Shown one piece after another: positions 1 through 5,359 of a stretch of DNA of 5,382 bases; position 1 is the first letter of the stretch, and each line of letters starts with the position of its first letter. The notes under the pieces were generated by a model, which saw only the letters and a list, made by a program, of their open reading frames with translations, was not told the DNA's origin and made no database searches. The stretch comes from Candidatus Omnitrophota bacterium (GTDB lineage: Bacteria > Omnitrophota > Gorgyraeia > Gygaellales > UBA12090). Where the stretch lies: NCBI GenBank assembly GCA_003510525.1, contig DOMD01000063.1, forward strand, positions 1 to 5,382, in the 5' to 3' direction. The translations under genes were made by a program, and so were the position numbers.

Positions 1-150
1 GCCGATTAAAAAAGAGCCTGTCAGATTAACCAGCAATGTCCCCAGGGGAAAATCAGAGCCGGCCTTAGCAAAAACCCCGGATACGCCATACCTCAATAAA
101 GAGCCTATCCCTCCGCCGGCCAGCACAAGCAGTATTTTTACCATCGCCAT
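1..150 (-). CDS. crcB: CrcB/Fluc-family fluoride channel, N-terminal part (cut by window edge)
   Basis: Only the first 50 codons are inside the window, and the frame is open to the left edge. The translation starts MAMVKILLVL and carries the two N-terminal signatures of the CrcB/Fluc family: a glycine-rich first helix followed by an arginine (GGGIGSLLRY, residues 12-21), and the second-helix motif FPLGTLLVNLTGSFLIG (34-50) with the conserved Asn42. Family members are small four-helix membrane proteins of about 120-130 residues that work as antiparallel dimers and export fluoride. About 60% of the protein therefore lies outside. Two in-frame ATGs are possible, at 150 and 144, and neither has a clear Shine-Dalgarno sequence. 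A promoter-like sequence ends at 151, and if it is used only the ATG at 144 would be in the transcript. The gene follows ribE by 44 bp on the same strand and has no evident role in riboflavin synthesis. I see no fluoride riboswitch upstream. Confidence 0.85.
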   Translation of the reverse strand, partial: MAMVKILLVLAGGGIGSLLRYGVSGVFAKAGSDFPLGTLLVNLTGSFLIG

Positions 151-179
151 ACTATACCAAAAAAAACGGCCTTTAGCAA
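151..179 (-). promoter_or_regulatory. Candidate sigma70 promoter for crcB, possibly giving a leaderless mRNA
   Basis: On the minus strand TTGCTA (179-174, 4 of 6 matches to the -35 consensus) is followed after exactly 17 bp by TATAGT (156-151, 5 of 6 matches to the -10 consensus). A start site about 7 nt downstream of the -10 box falls on the A of the crcB ATG at 144, so the transcript would have essentially no 5' leader. This fits the lack of a Shine-Dalgarno sequence. The region is AT-rich, so a chance match is possible and crcB could instead be read through from ribE. Confidence 0.4.
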
Positions 180-194
180 TAATTGATGCAACGG

Positions 195-770
195 TTATTG
201 GTTATTATATTTGGCCAGGATGTCGGTTTCAATATTCACTTCTGAAGACGGGCCTTTGAAACTCAAGGTAGTATTCTGGAGGGTATGGGGAATGATATAG
301 ACACTAAAGGTATTAGAACGCTTATCAGATACTGTCAGGCTGATTCCATCAACTGCTATTGAACCTTTAAGCGCGATAAATTTTAGGAATTCCTGGGGAA
401 TAGCTATCTTAAAAGAGAGATTTCCTGAAACATAGGTTTTCTCGCGGATAGCCCCCAGGCAATCAATATGTCCAGTTACAAAATGGCCGGAGAGCCTGTC
501 ACCTATCCTAAGTGAGCGCTCCAAATTCACCTTTTCATTAGATTTAAGCTTTCCTAAATTGGTCAGCCTGAAGGTTTCCTCTAAGAGTTCAAAGCCTAAA
601 ATGTCTTTAGCTCTTCTGACTACGGTGAGGCAGACGCCATTTACCGCGATACTGTCTCCGGTTTTTGCATCTTGCGCGCACTTATCCGTCTGGATAGATA
701 AAAAGATAACTCCGCCTTTGCGGGATATTTCCTTGACCGCGCCTAACTCTTCAATAATTCCTGTAAACAT
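195..770 (-). CDS. ribE: Riboflavin synthase, alpha chain
   Basis: This enzyme carries out the last step of the pathway, dismutation of two 6,7-dimethyl-8-ribityllumazine molecules into riboflavin and the pyrimidinedione that RibH reuses. The 191-residue protein has the expected family length and two-lobe repeat. The first barrel runs from MFTGIIEELG (1-10) through IAVNGVCLTV (41-50). The linker contains SGHFVTGHID (94-103). The second barrel repeats the pattern as GSIAVDGISLTV (136-147) and IPHTLQNTTL (160-169). The C-terminus NIETDILAKY (179-188) is typical of the family. I chose the ATG at 770 because MFTGIIEE is the near-universal N-terminus and AGGAG lies 5 nt upstream (780-776). An upstream in-frame ATG at 788 would overlap the end of ribD and add residues the family lacks. 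The gene starts 14 nt after the ribD stop, so coupled translation in the operon is likely. The symbol is ribE in B. subtilis usage and ribC in E. coli usage. Confidence 0.97.
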   Translation of the reverse strand: MFTGIIEELGAVKEISRKGGVIFLSIQTDKCAQDAKTGDSIAVNGVCLTVVRRAKDILGFELLEETFRLTNLGKLKSNEKVNLERSLRIGDRLSGHFVTGHIDCLGAIREKTYVSGNLSFKIAIPQEFLKFIALKGSIAVDGISLTVSDKRSNTFSVYIIPHTLQNTTLSFKGPSSEVNIETDILAKYNNQ

Positions 771-784
771 TTGAACTCCTAAAC

Positions 785-1888
785 TCAATATTCCTTAACC
801 GTCCCCTCCACCAAAAAGTCTTCACCCATCCTCTTAATCTTGACATCTTTTAACTTTACCGCCTTGTCTAAGCGGGAGATGCCCCTGCCCATTACTGAGC
901 TGATTGAGTCTTTACCGCCAATAATTTCAGGGGCAATGAAGAACATAACTTTATCTACTAATCCATAATCAAAGAGTGAACCAATCAGCGAGCCTCCGCC
1001 TTCCACCAGGATATTGCACAGCCCCAGCCGTCCGAGCTTCTTCAATAAATCATAGAGATTCAACTGGCCGTTATTTTCCTTTACCTCCAGAATCCGGGCC
1101 TTCTGAAGCAGAAGGTTCCGGCTCTCGGTCTCCTGGCCGCTTTTTTCCTTCAAAGAGGCAATAATCACCTCGCCCGGTTTCTTGAATATGTTGGCCTCTG
1201 CCGGCGTACTTAAAGAGCTGTCGGTTACAATCTTGGTTAAGGGCCTATCAGGAGAGCCTGACAAAAAGGGATTGTCCCGGATCACGGTATTAACTCCCAC
1301 CATTATCCCATCATAAAGACGGCGCAGGCTATGGGAATATTCCCTTGCGGGGGATGAGGTAATCCACTGAGACTCACCTGTCTTTAAGGCAATCTTACCG
1401 TCTAAAGACTGCCCGACCTTAACCGTAATAAAAGGGGTTTTCTGGGTTATGTGTTTGATAAAAGGCTGATTTTCCTTTCTGATTGCCTCCTCTAGAAAAC
1501 CTGTCTCGACCTTGATCCCATGTTCTTTCAGTAATTTTATCCCCTTGCCGTTATTCAAGGGATTAGGGTCAACTATTCCCACCACTACCCGCCTTATCCC
1601 GGATTCAATTATCTTATCCACGCAAGGCGGAGTCCGGCCATAATGAGCGCAAGGCTCTAAAGTAACATAAAGGCTCGCTCCTCTGGCACATTTACCGGCA
1701 GATTCGATAGCCTCAACCTCAGCGTGGGCTAAACCGGCCTTCTTATGATAGCCCTGGCCGATAATTTTACCGCTCTTAACCACCACCGCCCCCACCAGGG
1801 GATTGGGCCAGGTCATTCCTTTGGCCCTTAAGGCCAGAGAAAAAGCCTTTCGCATAAAATATGCATCAGTAATCATCTGAAAGTCCAT
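785..1888 (-). CDS. ribD: Bifunctional diaminohydroxyphosphoribosylaminopyrimidine deaminase / 5-amino-6-(5-phosphoribosylamino)uracil reductase
   Basis: RibD performs the second and third steps of the GTP branch, zinc-dependent deamination of the pyrimidine ring followed by NADPH-dependent reduction of the ribosyl side chain. The 367-residue protein has the normal bifunctional length. The N-terminal cytidine-deaminase-like domain (about 5-145) shows the zinc site: HAE with His55 and catalytic Glu57, and PCAHYGRTPPC with Cys80 and Cys89. The C-terminal RibD-C reductase domain (about 150-365) shows VKVGQSLDGK (156-165), ESQWIT (172-177), MVGVNTVIRDNP (196-207), VEGGGSL (295-301) and LVDKVMFFIAPEIIGG (310-325). 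The ATG at 1888 is preceded by AGGAGG (1903-1898) with 9 nt spacing, which favours it over the in-frame ATG at 1876. That Shine-Dalgarno sequence lies in the terminal repeat of a small intergenic element. The stop is 14 nt before ribE. No key residue is missing. Confidence 0.97.
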   Translation of the reverse strand: MDFQMITDAYFMRKAFSLALRAKGMTWPNPLVGAVVVKSGKIIGQGYHKKAGLAHAEVEAIESAGKCARGASLYVTLEPCAHYGRTPPCVDKIIESGIRRVVVGIVDPNPLNNGKGIKLLKEHGIKVETGFLEEAIRKENQPFIKHITQKTPFITVKVGQSLDGKIALKTGESQWITSSPAREYSHSLRRLYDGIMVGVNTVIRDNPFLSGSPDRPLTKIVTDSSLSTPAEANIFKKPGEVIIASLKEKSGQETESRNLLLQKARILEVKENNGQLNLYDLLKKLGRLGLCNILVEGGGSLIGSLFDYGLVDKVMFFIAPEIIGGKDSISSVMGRGISRLDKAVKLKDVKIKRMGEDFLVEGTVKEY

Positions 1889-1893
1889 TTTTC

Positions 1894-1956
1894 AAATCCT
1901 CCTCCCTGCCTGCCGGCAGGTTTCCCCCTTTGTAAAAGGGGGATGCAGGGGGATTT
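1894..1956. repeat. MITE-like intergenic repeat with terminal inverted repeats and internal palindromes
   Basis: A 63-bp element fills most of the spacer between the PHP gene and ribD. On the plus strand its ends are AAATCCTCCT (1894-1903) and AGGGGGATTT (1947-1956), complementary at 9 of 10 positions. Inside are a perfect 12-bp palindrome CCTGCCGGCAGG (1909-1920) and a hairpin with 8-bp arms CCCCCTTT (1924-1931) and AAAGGGGG (1935-1942) around a 3-nt loop. The GGGGGA stretch is present twice (1938-1943 and 1948-1953). This architecture resembles short, non-coding repeats that I recall in many uncultivated bacterial genomes. Its right end on the transcribed strand contains the ribD Shine-Dalgarno AGGAGG. 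Confidence 0.7.
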
Positions 1957-1958
1957 TT

Positions 1959-2804
1959 TTATGTATTTTTAGCAGCTTCTTTTATCTTTTCCACATACTC
2001 ATAGGGAAGCTTAATCATTCCCATTTTTACTTCAGGCTTGGCCTGGCCGTGGCAATCTGAACCACCGGTAACCAAAAGGCCGTATTCATCAGCCAATTTT
2101 TTATAACGTTTAACCTGAGAATTGGTATGTTCCGGATATATCGCCTCTAAACCCATAAGCCCTGCCCGGACAAGCCCGGGAATCAACTCCTGATTAGCCA
2201 AACTATAAGGATGAGCCAAAACCGGCACGCCCCCAGCTTTACGAATCAGCGCGATAGCCTCCTCAGGTTTAAGCCGGAAGCGAGAGACATAAGCTGACTT
2301 GCCATCACCAATGAACCGATTAAAGGCCTCCTGGGCGCTGACAACAAGCCCTTTTTTAACCATCATCCTGGCCAGATGTAACCTGCCTACCGCGGCATTA
2401 CCGGCAAACCCCAGAACCTCATCCGCGCTTATGGGCATACCCAATCCGTTTAACTTAGCGCACATCTCCTCCAGCCGGTTAACCCGCCCCTGGCGGATTT
2501 CTCTAAGCTTCTCCTGGAACCAAAGCTCTTGATAATCAACCAGATAGCCCAGAATATGGACTTCAATATTATTAAGGTCAGCGGTTAATTCTAGGCCCGG
2601 GATAAGCTCAATATCTTCCTCTGGGAAAGGAAAACTCAGGTAGGCGTCAATTGAATCGTGGTCAGTGATGCTTATACAACTAAGGCCTTCTTTTTTAGCT
2701 AAGGCAATAACCTCTTGAGGGCTAAAAGTGCCATCGGAGAAATGGGTATGCGTATGCAGGTCCGCGTATTTCACTAATCCGGGATTAAGATTTCCCGCAT
2801 TCAT
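1959..2804 (-). CDS. PHP-domain phosphoesterase, RNase AM (YciV/TrpH)-like
   Basis: This 281-residue protein belongs to the PHP metallophosphoesterase superfamily. The metal-ligand motifs appear in order: DLHTHTHFSDG (15-25), ITDHDSIDA (46-54), IPGLELT (68-74), VHILGY (82-87), LAHPY (197-201) and GGSDCHG (247-253). GRLHLA (140-145) and EAIYPEHT (220-227) also fit the RNase AM/YciV group. That group includes 3',5'-nucleotide bisphosphate phosphatases and 5'-3' exoribonucleases acting on short RNAs. The family is clear but the substrate is inferred. The chosen ATG at 2804 overlaps the end of nusB by 20 bp and lacks a good Shine-Dalgarno sequence. A GTG at 2774, giving VKYADLHTH, is a credible alternative 10 nt after the nusB stop. 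An upstream extension to 2930 has no family similarity and runs inside nusB. The gene has no established role in riboflavin synthesis and may be an operon passenger. RibD's phosphorylated product does still need a phosphatase, normally a HAD-type enzyme. Confidence 0.88.
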   Translation of the reverse strand: MNAGNLNPGLVKYADLHTHTHFSDGTFSPQEVIALAKKEGLSCISITDHDSIDAYLSFPFPEEDIELIPGLELTADLNNIEVHILGYLVDYQELWFQEKLREIRQGRVNRLEEMCAKLNGLGMPISADEVLGFAGNAAVGRLHLARMMVKKGLVVSAQEAFNRFIGDGKSAYVSRFRLKPEEAIALIRKAGGVPVLAHPYSLANQELIPGLVRAGLMGLEAIYPEHTNSQVKRYKKLADEYGLLVTGGSDCHGQAKPEVKMGMIKLPYEYVEKIKEAAKNT

Positions 2805-3198
2805 CTTTAATACGGTCAAGGATGCCATTAACAAACTTTCCAGAATCCTCACCGGAATATTTCTTAGCCAGGTCCACCGCCTCGTTAATAGAAACCTTGG
2901 CCGGGATATCTTTAAGATACAGCAGTTCAAAGCTCCCTAAGCGCAGGACATTCCTATCCACCACCGCCATTCGATTCAGGTTCCAGTTGGTGGCATACCC
3001 GGAGACCTTCTTATCAATGTCTTCTAAATACTTTATGGTCCCCAAGGCTATCTCCTCGGCAAAAATTCTAACTTCTTCATCCACAGGCTCTTCCTGCCGG
3101 CTCCAAAAAGAAGTTAAATTCTCCGGAGAGTCCTTAATAATATCATATTTATAAAGTAACTGCAGGGCGTATTCCCTGGCTTGGGTGCGCTTACGCAT
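2785..3198 (-). CDS. nusB: Transcription antitermination factor NusB
   Basis: NusB is a small all-helical RNA-binding protein that forms a heterodimer with NusE (ribosomal protein S10) on boxA RNA and supports rRNA antitermination. The 137-residue product is of normal length. Recognisable parts are the N-terminal MRKRTQAREYALQLLY (1-16), the central NWNLNRMAVVDRNVLRLGSF (71-90) followed by ELLYL, and the C-terminal VSINEAVDLAKKYSGEDSGK (102-121) followed by FVNGILDRI. The ATG abuts the ribH stop with no gap (TAAATG) and has no strong Shine-Dalgarno sequence, so translation is probably coupled to ribH. A ribH-nusB pairing is common in bacterial riboflavin operons. The last 20 bp overlap the proposed start of the PHP gene. 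Confidence 0.96.
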   Translation of the reverse strand: MRKRTQAREYALQLLYKYDIIKDSPENLTSFWSRQEEPVDEEVRIFAEEIALGTIKYLEDIDKKVSGYATNWNLNRMAVVDRNVLRLGSFELLYLKDIPAKVSINEAVDLAKKYSGEDSGKFVNGILDRIKDECGKS

Positions 3199-3666
3199 TT
3201 ATTTTATCTGGGTGATCAGATTAACCATCTCAATGGCTGAGATAGCGGCGTCTTTTCCTTTATTTCCGTCTTTGGTTCCGGCTCTTTCTATTGCCTGTTC
3301 AATAGTGTCGGCGGTAATCACCCCAAAAATTACCGGTATTCCCGTATCTAAAGAAACCTGGGCTACCCCCTTAGAAACCTCGGAGGCCACATAATCAAAA
3401 TGCGGAGTTGAGCCGCGAATTACCGCGCCCAGGCAGATAACCGCGTCAAATCCTTTAGTCCTGGCTAATTTCTGAGCAATCAGCGGAATCTCAAAGGCTC
3501 CCGGAACATATACCAGCTCAATCTTTTCTTTATCCGCTCCGTGGCGAATCAAGGTATCCAGACAGCCGTCAATAAGCTGTTTGGTGATAAAGTCATTAAA
3601 GCGGCTAGCCGCGATAACAAACTTCTTTCCCTTAGCAATCAAATTTCCTTCAATAGTTTTAATCAT
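3199..3666 (-). CDS. ribH: 6,7-dimethyl-8-ribityllumazine synthase
   Basis: Lumazine synthase condenses 5-amino-6-ribitylaminouracil with 3,4-dihydroxy-2-butanone 4-phosphate, joining the two branches begun by RibBA. Its product is the RibE substrate. The 155-residue protein matches the usual length. Active-site segments are SRFNDFIT (21-28), PGAFEIP (55-61), [14 protein letters not shown] (80-93) with the catalytic His89, and the phosphate-site region [11 protein letters not shown] (127-137) with Arg128. Family members assemble as pentamers or 60-subunit icosahedral shells, but the assembly state cannot be told from this sequence. The ATG at 3666 is preceded by AAAGGAG with about 5 nt spacing, a strong ribosome-binding site. 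The 66-bp spacer from ribBA holds two repeat units that can pair with matching units inside the end of ribBA. Confidence 0.98.
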   Translation of the reverse strand: MIKTIEGNLIAKGKKFVIAASRFNDFITKQLIDGCLDTLIRHGADKEKIELVYVPGAFEIPLIAQKLARTKGFDAVICLGAVIRGSTPHFDYVASEVSKGVAQVSLDTGIPVIFGVITADTIEQAIERAGTKDGNKGKDAAISAIEMVNLITQIK

Positions 3667-3680
3667 ATCATCTCCTTTGC

Positions 3681-3800
3681 AACCGCTGAAACGCTGAATT
3701 AAGATAAGTGCTCTCCGCTGAAGCGCGGAAATTTAATAAGTCTTCTTCTGCGTTTCTGCGGAATCTTTTGTTTCCATTATCTTCAGCGCCTCTGCGGTTA
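3681..3800. repeat. Nested inverted array of four CCGC(A/T)GAA-type repeat units over the ribBA 3' end
   Basis: Four units of a roughly 17-bp repeat, consensus CCGCWGAARCGCWGAA, lie here. Two are in plus orientation (3681-3700 and 3714-3730) and two in minus orientation (3746-3765 and 3782-3800). The arrangement makes two nested inverted repeats. The outer arms (3799-3782 with 3698-3681, minus strand) give 15 Watson-Crick pairs, 2 wobbles and 1 mismatch over 18 positions. The inner arms (3763-3748 with 3730-3715) give 13 pairs over 16. The inner loop contains the ribBA stop codon. No U-run follows on the transcribed strand, so it does not look like a simple intrinsic terminator. Confidence 0.75.
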
Positions 3801-5016
3801 ACAAATGCCCTAACTTCTCCTTTTTGGTCTTTAAATATTTCTTGTTGGTTTCGGTAGGCTCTGCCTCTATGCTTAAGCGCTCAACTATCTCCAGTCCGTA
3901 TCCCTCCAGGCCGATAATCTTACGGGGATTATTAGTCAAGAGGCGGATTTTCTTTACCCCCAAATCCGCTAATATCTGCGCTCCGATACCGTAGTCGCGC
4001 AGGTCCGCGGGAAAACCCAGGGCCTCATTAGCCTCAACCGTATCCATCCCTTTATCCTGAAGAGCATAGGCATGGATTTTATTCACCAGGCCTATGCCCC
4101 GGCCCTCCTGGTTCATATAGATAATCACCCCGGAGCCTTGGGAATCAACCATCCGCATCGCCTTTTCCAACTGCTTTCCGCAGTCGCACCGCAAAGAAGA
4201 AAAAACATCCCCGGTCAGACAGGCTGAATGCGCCCTGACCAATACCGGACTATTCTTTTTAATTTTACCCCTGACTAAGGCCAGATGATGCGAACCATCA
4301 ATCAAAGACTCATACAGCACCAATTTAAAATCGCCAAAAGAGGTCGGAAGCTTAGTCTCTTCTATTTTCTTAACTAAGATTTCGTTTCTGCGGCGATATT
4401 CAATAAGCGAGGCAATAGTGCAAATCTTTAAGTGGTGAACCCGGGCAAACTTAATTAACTCTGGGGTTCGGGCCATAGTTCCGTCGTCATTCATAATTTC
4501 GCAGATAACTCCAGCCGGATATAGACCGCTCAAGCGGGCCAGGTCTACTGCCGTCTCAGTATGTCCGGCCCTGACTAAAACCCCGCCGTCTTTAGCCGCT
4601 AGAGGAAAGATGTGCCCCGGACGAACTAAATCCTGCGGCTGGGTATTTTTATCTAATAAAACCTTAATGGTCTGGGCCCGGTCTAAGGCCGAAATCCCGG
4701 TAGTCGTTCCCTGGCGGGCATCCACCGATATCCTCCAGGCAGTCTTAAAAGGGTCGGCATCCGCGGATAAATCCGAAGGAGCGGAATTAAGCATAGGATG
4801 CAGGCCTAAAGCCTCCAGGCGATCCCCGGACATCGGAACACAGATCAGGCCGCGGCCGAACTTAGCCATGAAATTTATCTGCTCTTTGCCGGCGGCGCTG
4901 GCGGCCATCAGCAAATCCCCTTCATTCTCACGGTCCTCATCATCAATAACAATGACCATCGAGCCGAGCTTGATATCCTGAATTATTTCTTCTATGGTGT
5001 TAAATTGGCTATTCAT
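3733..5016 (-). CDS. ribBA: Bifunctional 3,4-dihydroxy-2-butanone-4-phosphate synthase / GTP cyclohydrolase II
   Basis: RibBA begins both branches of the pathway: the RibB half makes the four-carbon unit from ribulose-5-phosphate, and the RibA half opens and hydrolyses GTP. Numbering is from the ATG at 5016 (427 residues). RibB motifs are [10 protein letters not shown] (26-35), [18 protein letters not shown] (99-116), RPGHIFPL (132-139), GHTETAVDL (151-159) and [14 protein letters not shown] (170-183). RibA motifs are the zinc cysteines in [15 protein letters not shown] (Cys266, 277, 279), NQEGRGIGL (302-310), [10 protein letters not shown] (340-349) and [20 protein letters not shown] (359-378). 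The start at 5016 gives the typical FNTIEEII N-terminus. An ATG at 5052 is possible and adds 12 residues, but that stretch forms a candidate hairpin. Neither start has a good Shine-Dalgarno sequence. The family core ends near KLGHLL (401-406), and the last 21 residues are repeat-encoded and appear to be an add-on. The gene is first in the operon, under the FMN riboswitch. Confidence 0.97.
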   Translation of the reverse strand: MNSQFNTIEEIIQDIKLGSMVIVIDDEDRENEGDLLMAASAAGKEQINFMAKFGRGLICVPMSGDRLEALGLHPMLNSAPSDLSADADPFKTAWRISVDARQGTTTGISALDRAQTIKVLLDKNTQPQDLVRPGHIFPLAAKDGGVLVRAGHTETAVDLARLSGLYPAGVICEIMNDDGTMARTPELIKFARVHHLKICTIASLIEYRRRNEILVKKIEETKLPTSFGDFKLVLYESLIDGSHHLALVRGKIKKNSPVLVRAHSACLTGDVFSSLRCDCGKQLEKAMRMVDSQGSGVIIYMNQEGRGIGLVNKIHAYALQDKGMDTVEANEALGFPADLRDYGIGAQILADLGVKKIRLLTNNPRKIIGLEGYGLEIVERLSIEAEPTETNKKYLKTKKEKLGHLLTAEALKIMETKDSAETQKKTY

Positions 5017-5052
5017 AAATAAAAATACCCCGTAATTAATCTCCCGGGGCAT
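5017..5052 (-). promoter_or_regulatory. Candidate riboswitch expression-platform hairpin with U-rich tail
   Basis: Just before the ribBA start the transcript can form an 8-bp stem, ATGCCCCG (5052-5045) with CGGGGTAT (5032-5025), including one G-U pair and a 12-nt loop. The stem is followed by TTTTATTT (5024-5017) and then the ATG. This could be the intrinsic terminator of the FMN riboswitch. It could alternatively be a sequestering hairpin, because the only SD-like purine run near the start, GGGG (5031-5028), is in the 3' arm. The short stem and interrupted U-tract keep confidence moderate. Confidence 0.45.
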
Positions 5053-5058
5053 AAATAT

Positions 5059-5078
5059 TTCTGCGCTTTTGCGGTTTC
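5059..5078 (-). repeat. Fifth copy of the CCGC(A/T)GAA-type repeat, in the operon leader
   Basis: The minus strand reads GAAACCGCAAAAGCGCAGAA, matching the same consensus as the four units around the ribBA end. It sits between the 3' end of the aptamer and the candidate expression-platform hairpin, so it is transcribed as part of the leader. It has no nearby inverted partner. Confidence 0.5.
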
Positions 5079-5080
5079 AA

Positions 5081-5301
5081 TCTTCTCTCATCTAGACTTT
5101 TCACCCAAACTAATTTGATAGTTTGGGCGCGCGCCTAAGCGCGAACTATCGGTACCGGATTCGCACCGGTTCCTGCCCTTAACATTGTATTGTCAACGGC
5201 TCGCGGACTATACCCCATTAGAAGCCTAATGCATTTTCTGGTTATGCTGTAGTTTCTAACGAGGCTCACCGCCGGTCGGGAATTTCACCCTGCCCTGAAG
5301 A
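5081..5301 (-). ncRNA. FMN riboswitch (RFN element)
   Basis: The conserved RFN segments appear in order on the minus strand: CAGGGCAGGGTGAAATTCCC (5297-5278), ACCGGCGGTGA, AGTCCGCGAGCC (5209-5198), GGCAGGAACCGGTGCGAATC (5177-5158), CGGTACCGATAGT, and AGTCTAGATGAGAGAAGA (5098-5081). P1 closes as TCTTC (5301-5297) with GAAGA (5085-5081). The aptamer binds flavin mononucleotide and normally reduces expression of downstream riboflavin genes, which fits its place in front of ribBA. At about 221 nt it is longer than most, because of two structured insertions. One is an extended P3 with an 11-bp stem (5264-5254 with 5223-5213). The other is a P6 insertion (about 5144-5099) with two hairpins. In the P6 strand the usual GACAGT is GATAGT, so one pair becomes G-U. 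Confidence 0.96.
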
Positions 5302-5309
5302 ATATTTAA

Positions 5310-5337
5310 ATTATAATCCAAATTCGGCGCTTGTCAA
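5310..5337 (-). promoter_or_regulatory. Consensus sigma70 promoter of the riboflavin operon
   Basis: TTGACA (5337-5332) and TATAAT (5315-5310) both match the housekeeping consensus perfectly, with a 16-bp spacer. Transcription would start about 5302-5304, right at the 5' strand of riboswitch helix P1, so nearly the whole leader is riboswitch. A promoter this strong suggests control rests on the riboswitch and not on initiation. Confidence 0.88.
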
Positions 5338-5359
5338 GGCTTTTTGTATAAGATATATA

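Noticed and set aside
151..194. Intrinsic terminator between ribE and crcB (run of eight T on the minus strand)
   Set aside because: No GC-rich stem precedes the T-run, only a weak CAATAA/TTATTG pairing. The T-run sits in the spacer of a promoter-like sequence.
151..194. Fluoride riboswitch upstream of crcB
   Set aside because: The 44-bp spacer is too short and lacks the conserved crcB-motif segments.
559..774. Small plus-strand open frame antisense to ribE
   Set aside because: No family resemblance and no ribosome-binding site, and it is fully inside a convincing gene. The other plus-strand frames at 976-1164, 2299-2532, 2728-2940 and 3185-3394 were rejected for the same reason.
1923..1960. 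Plus-strand intrinsic terminator (CCCCC/GGGGG hairpin followed by a T-run)
   Set aside because: It has the right shape on the plus strand, but no plus-strand gene is present to terminate. The hairpin belongs to the repeat element.
2805..2930. N-terminal extension of the PHP gene to an ATG at 2930
   Set aside because: The extra 42 residues overlap nusB in another frame and bear no similarity to PHP proteins, which begin shortly before DLHTHTHFSDG.
2822..3154. 110-codon open frame on the plus strand
   Set aside because: It is antisense to nusB, which has clear family motifs. The frame is a codon-composition shadow.
3681..3800. CRISPR-like array
   Set aside because: The units are short, imperfect, in both orientations and partly coding, with irregular short spacers and no cas genes nearby.
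4610..4981. 123-codon open frame on the plus strand
   Set aside because: It lies wholly antisense to the strongly conserved RibB domain, its translation resembles no family I know, and it has no promoter or ribosome-binding site.
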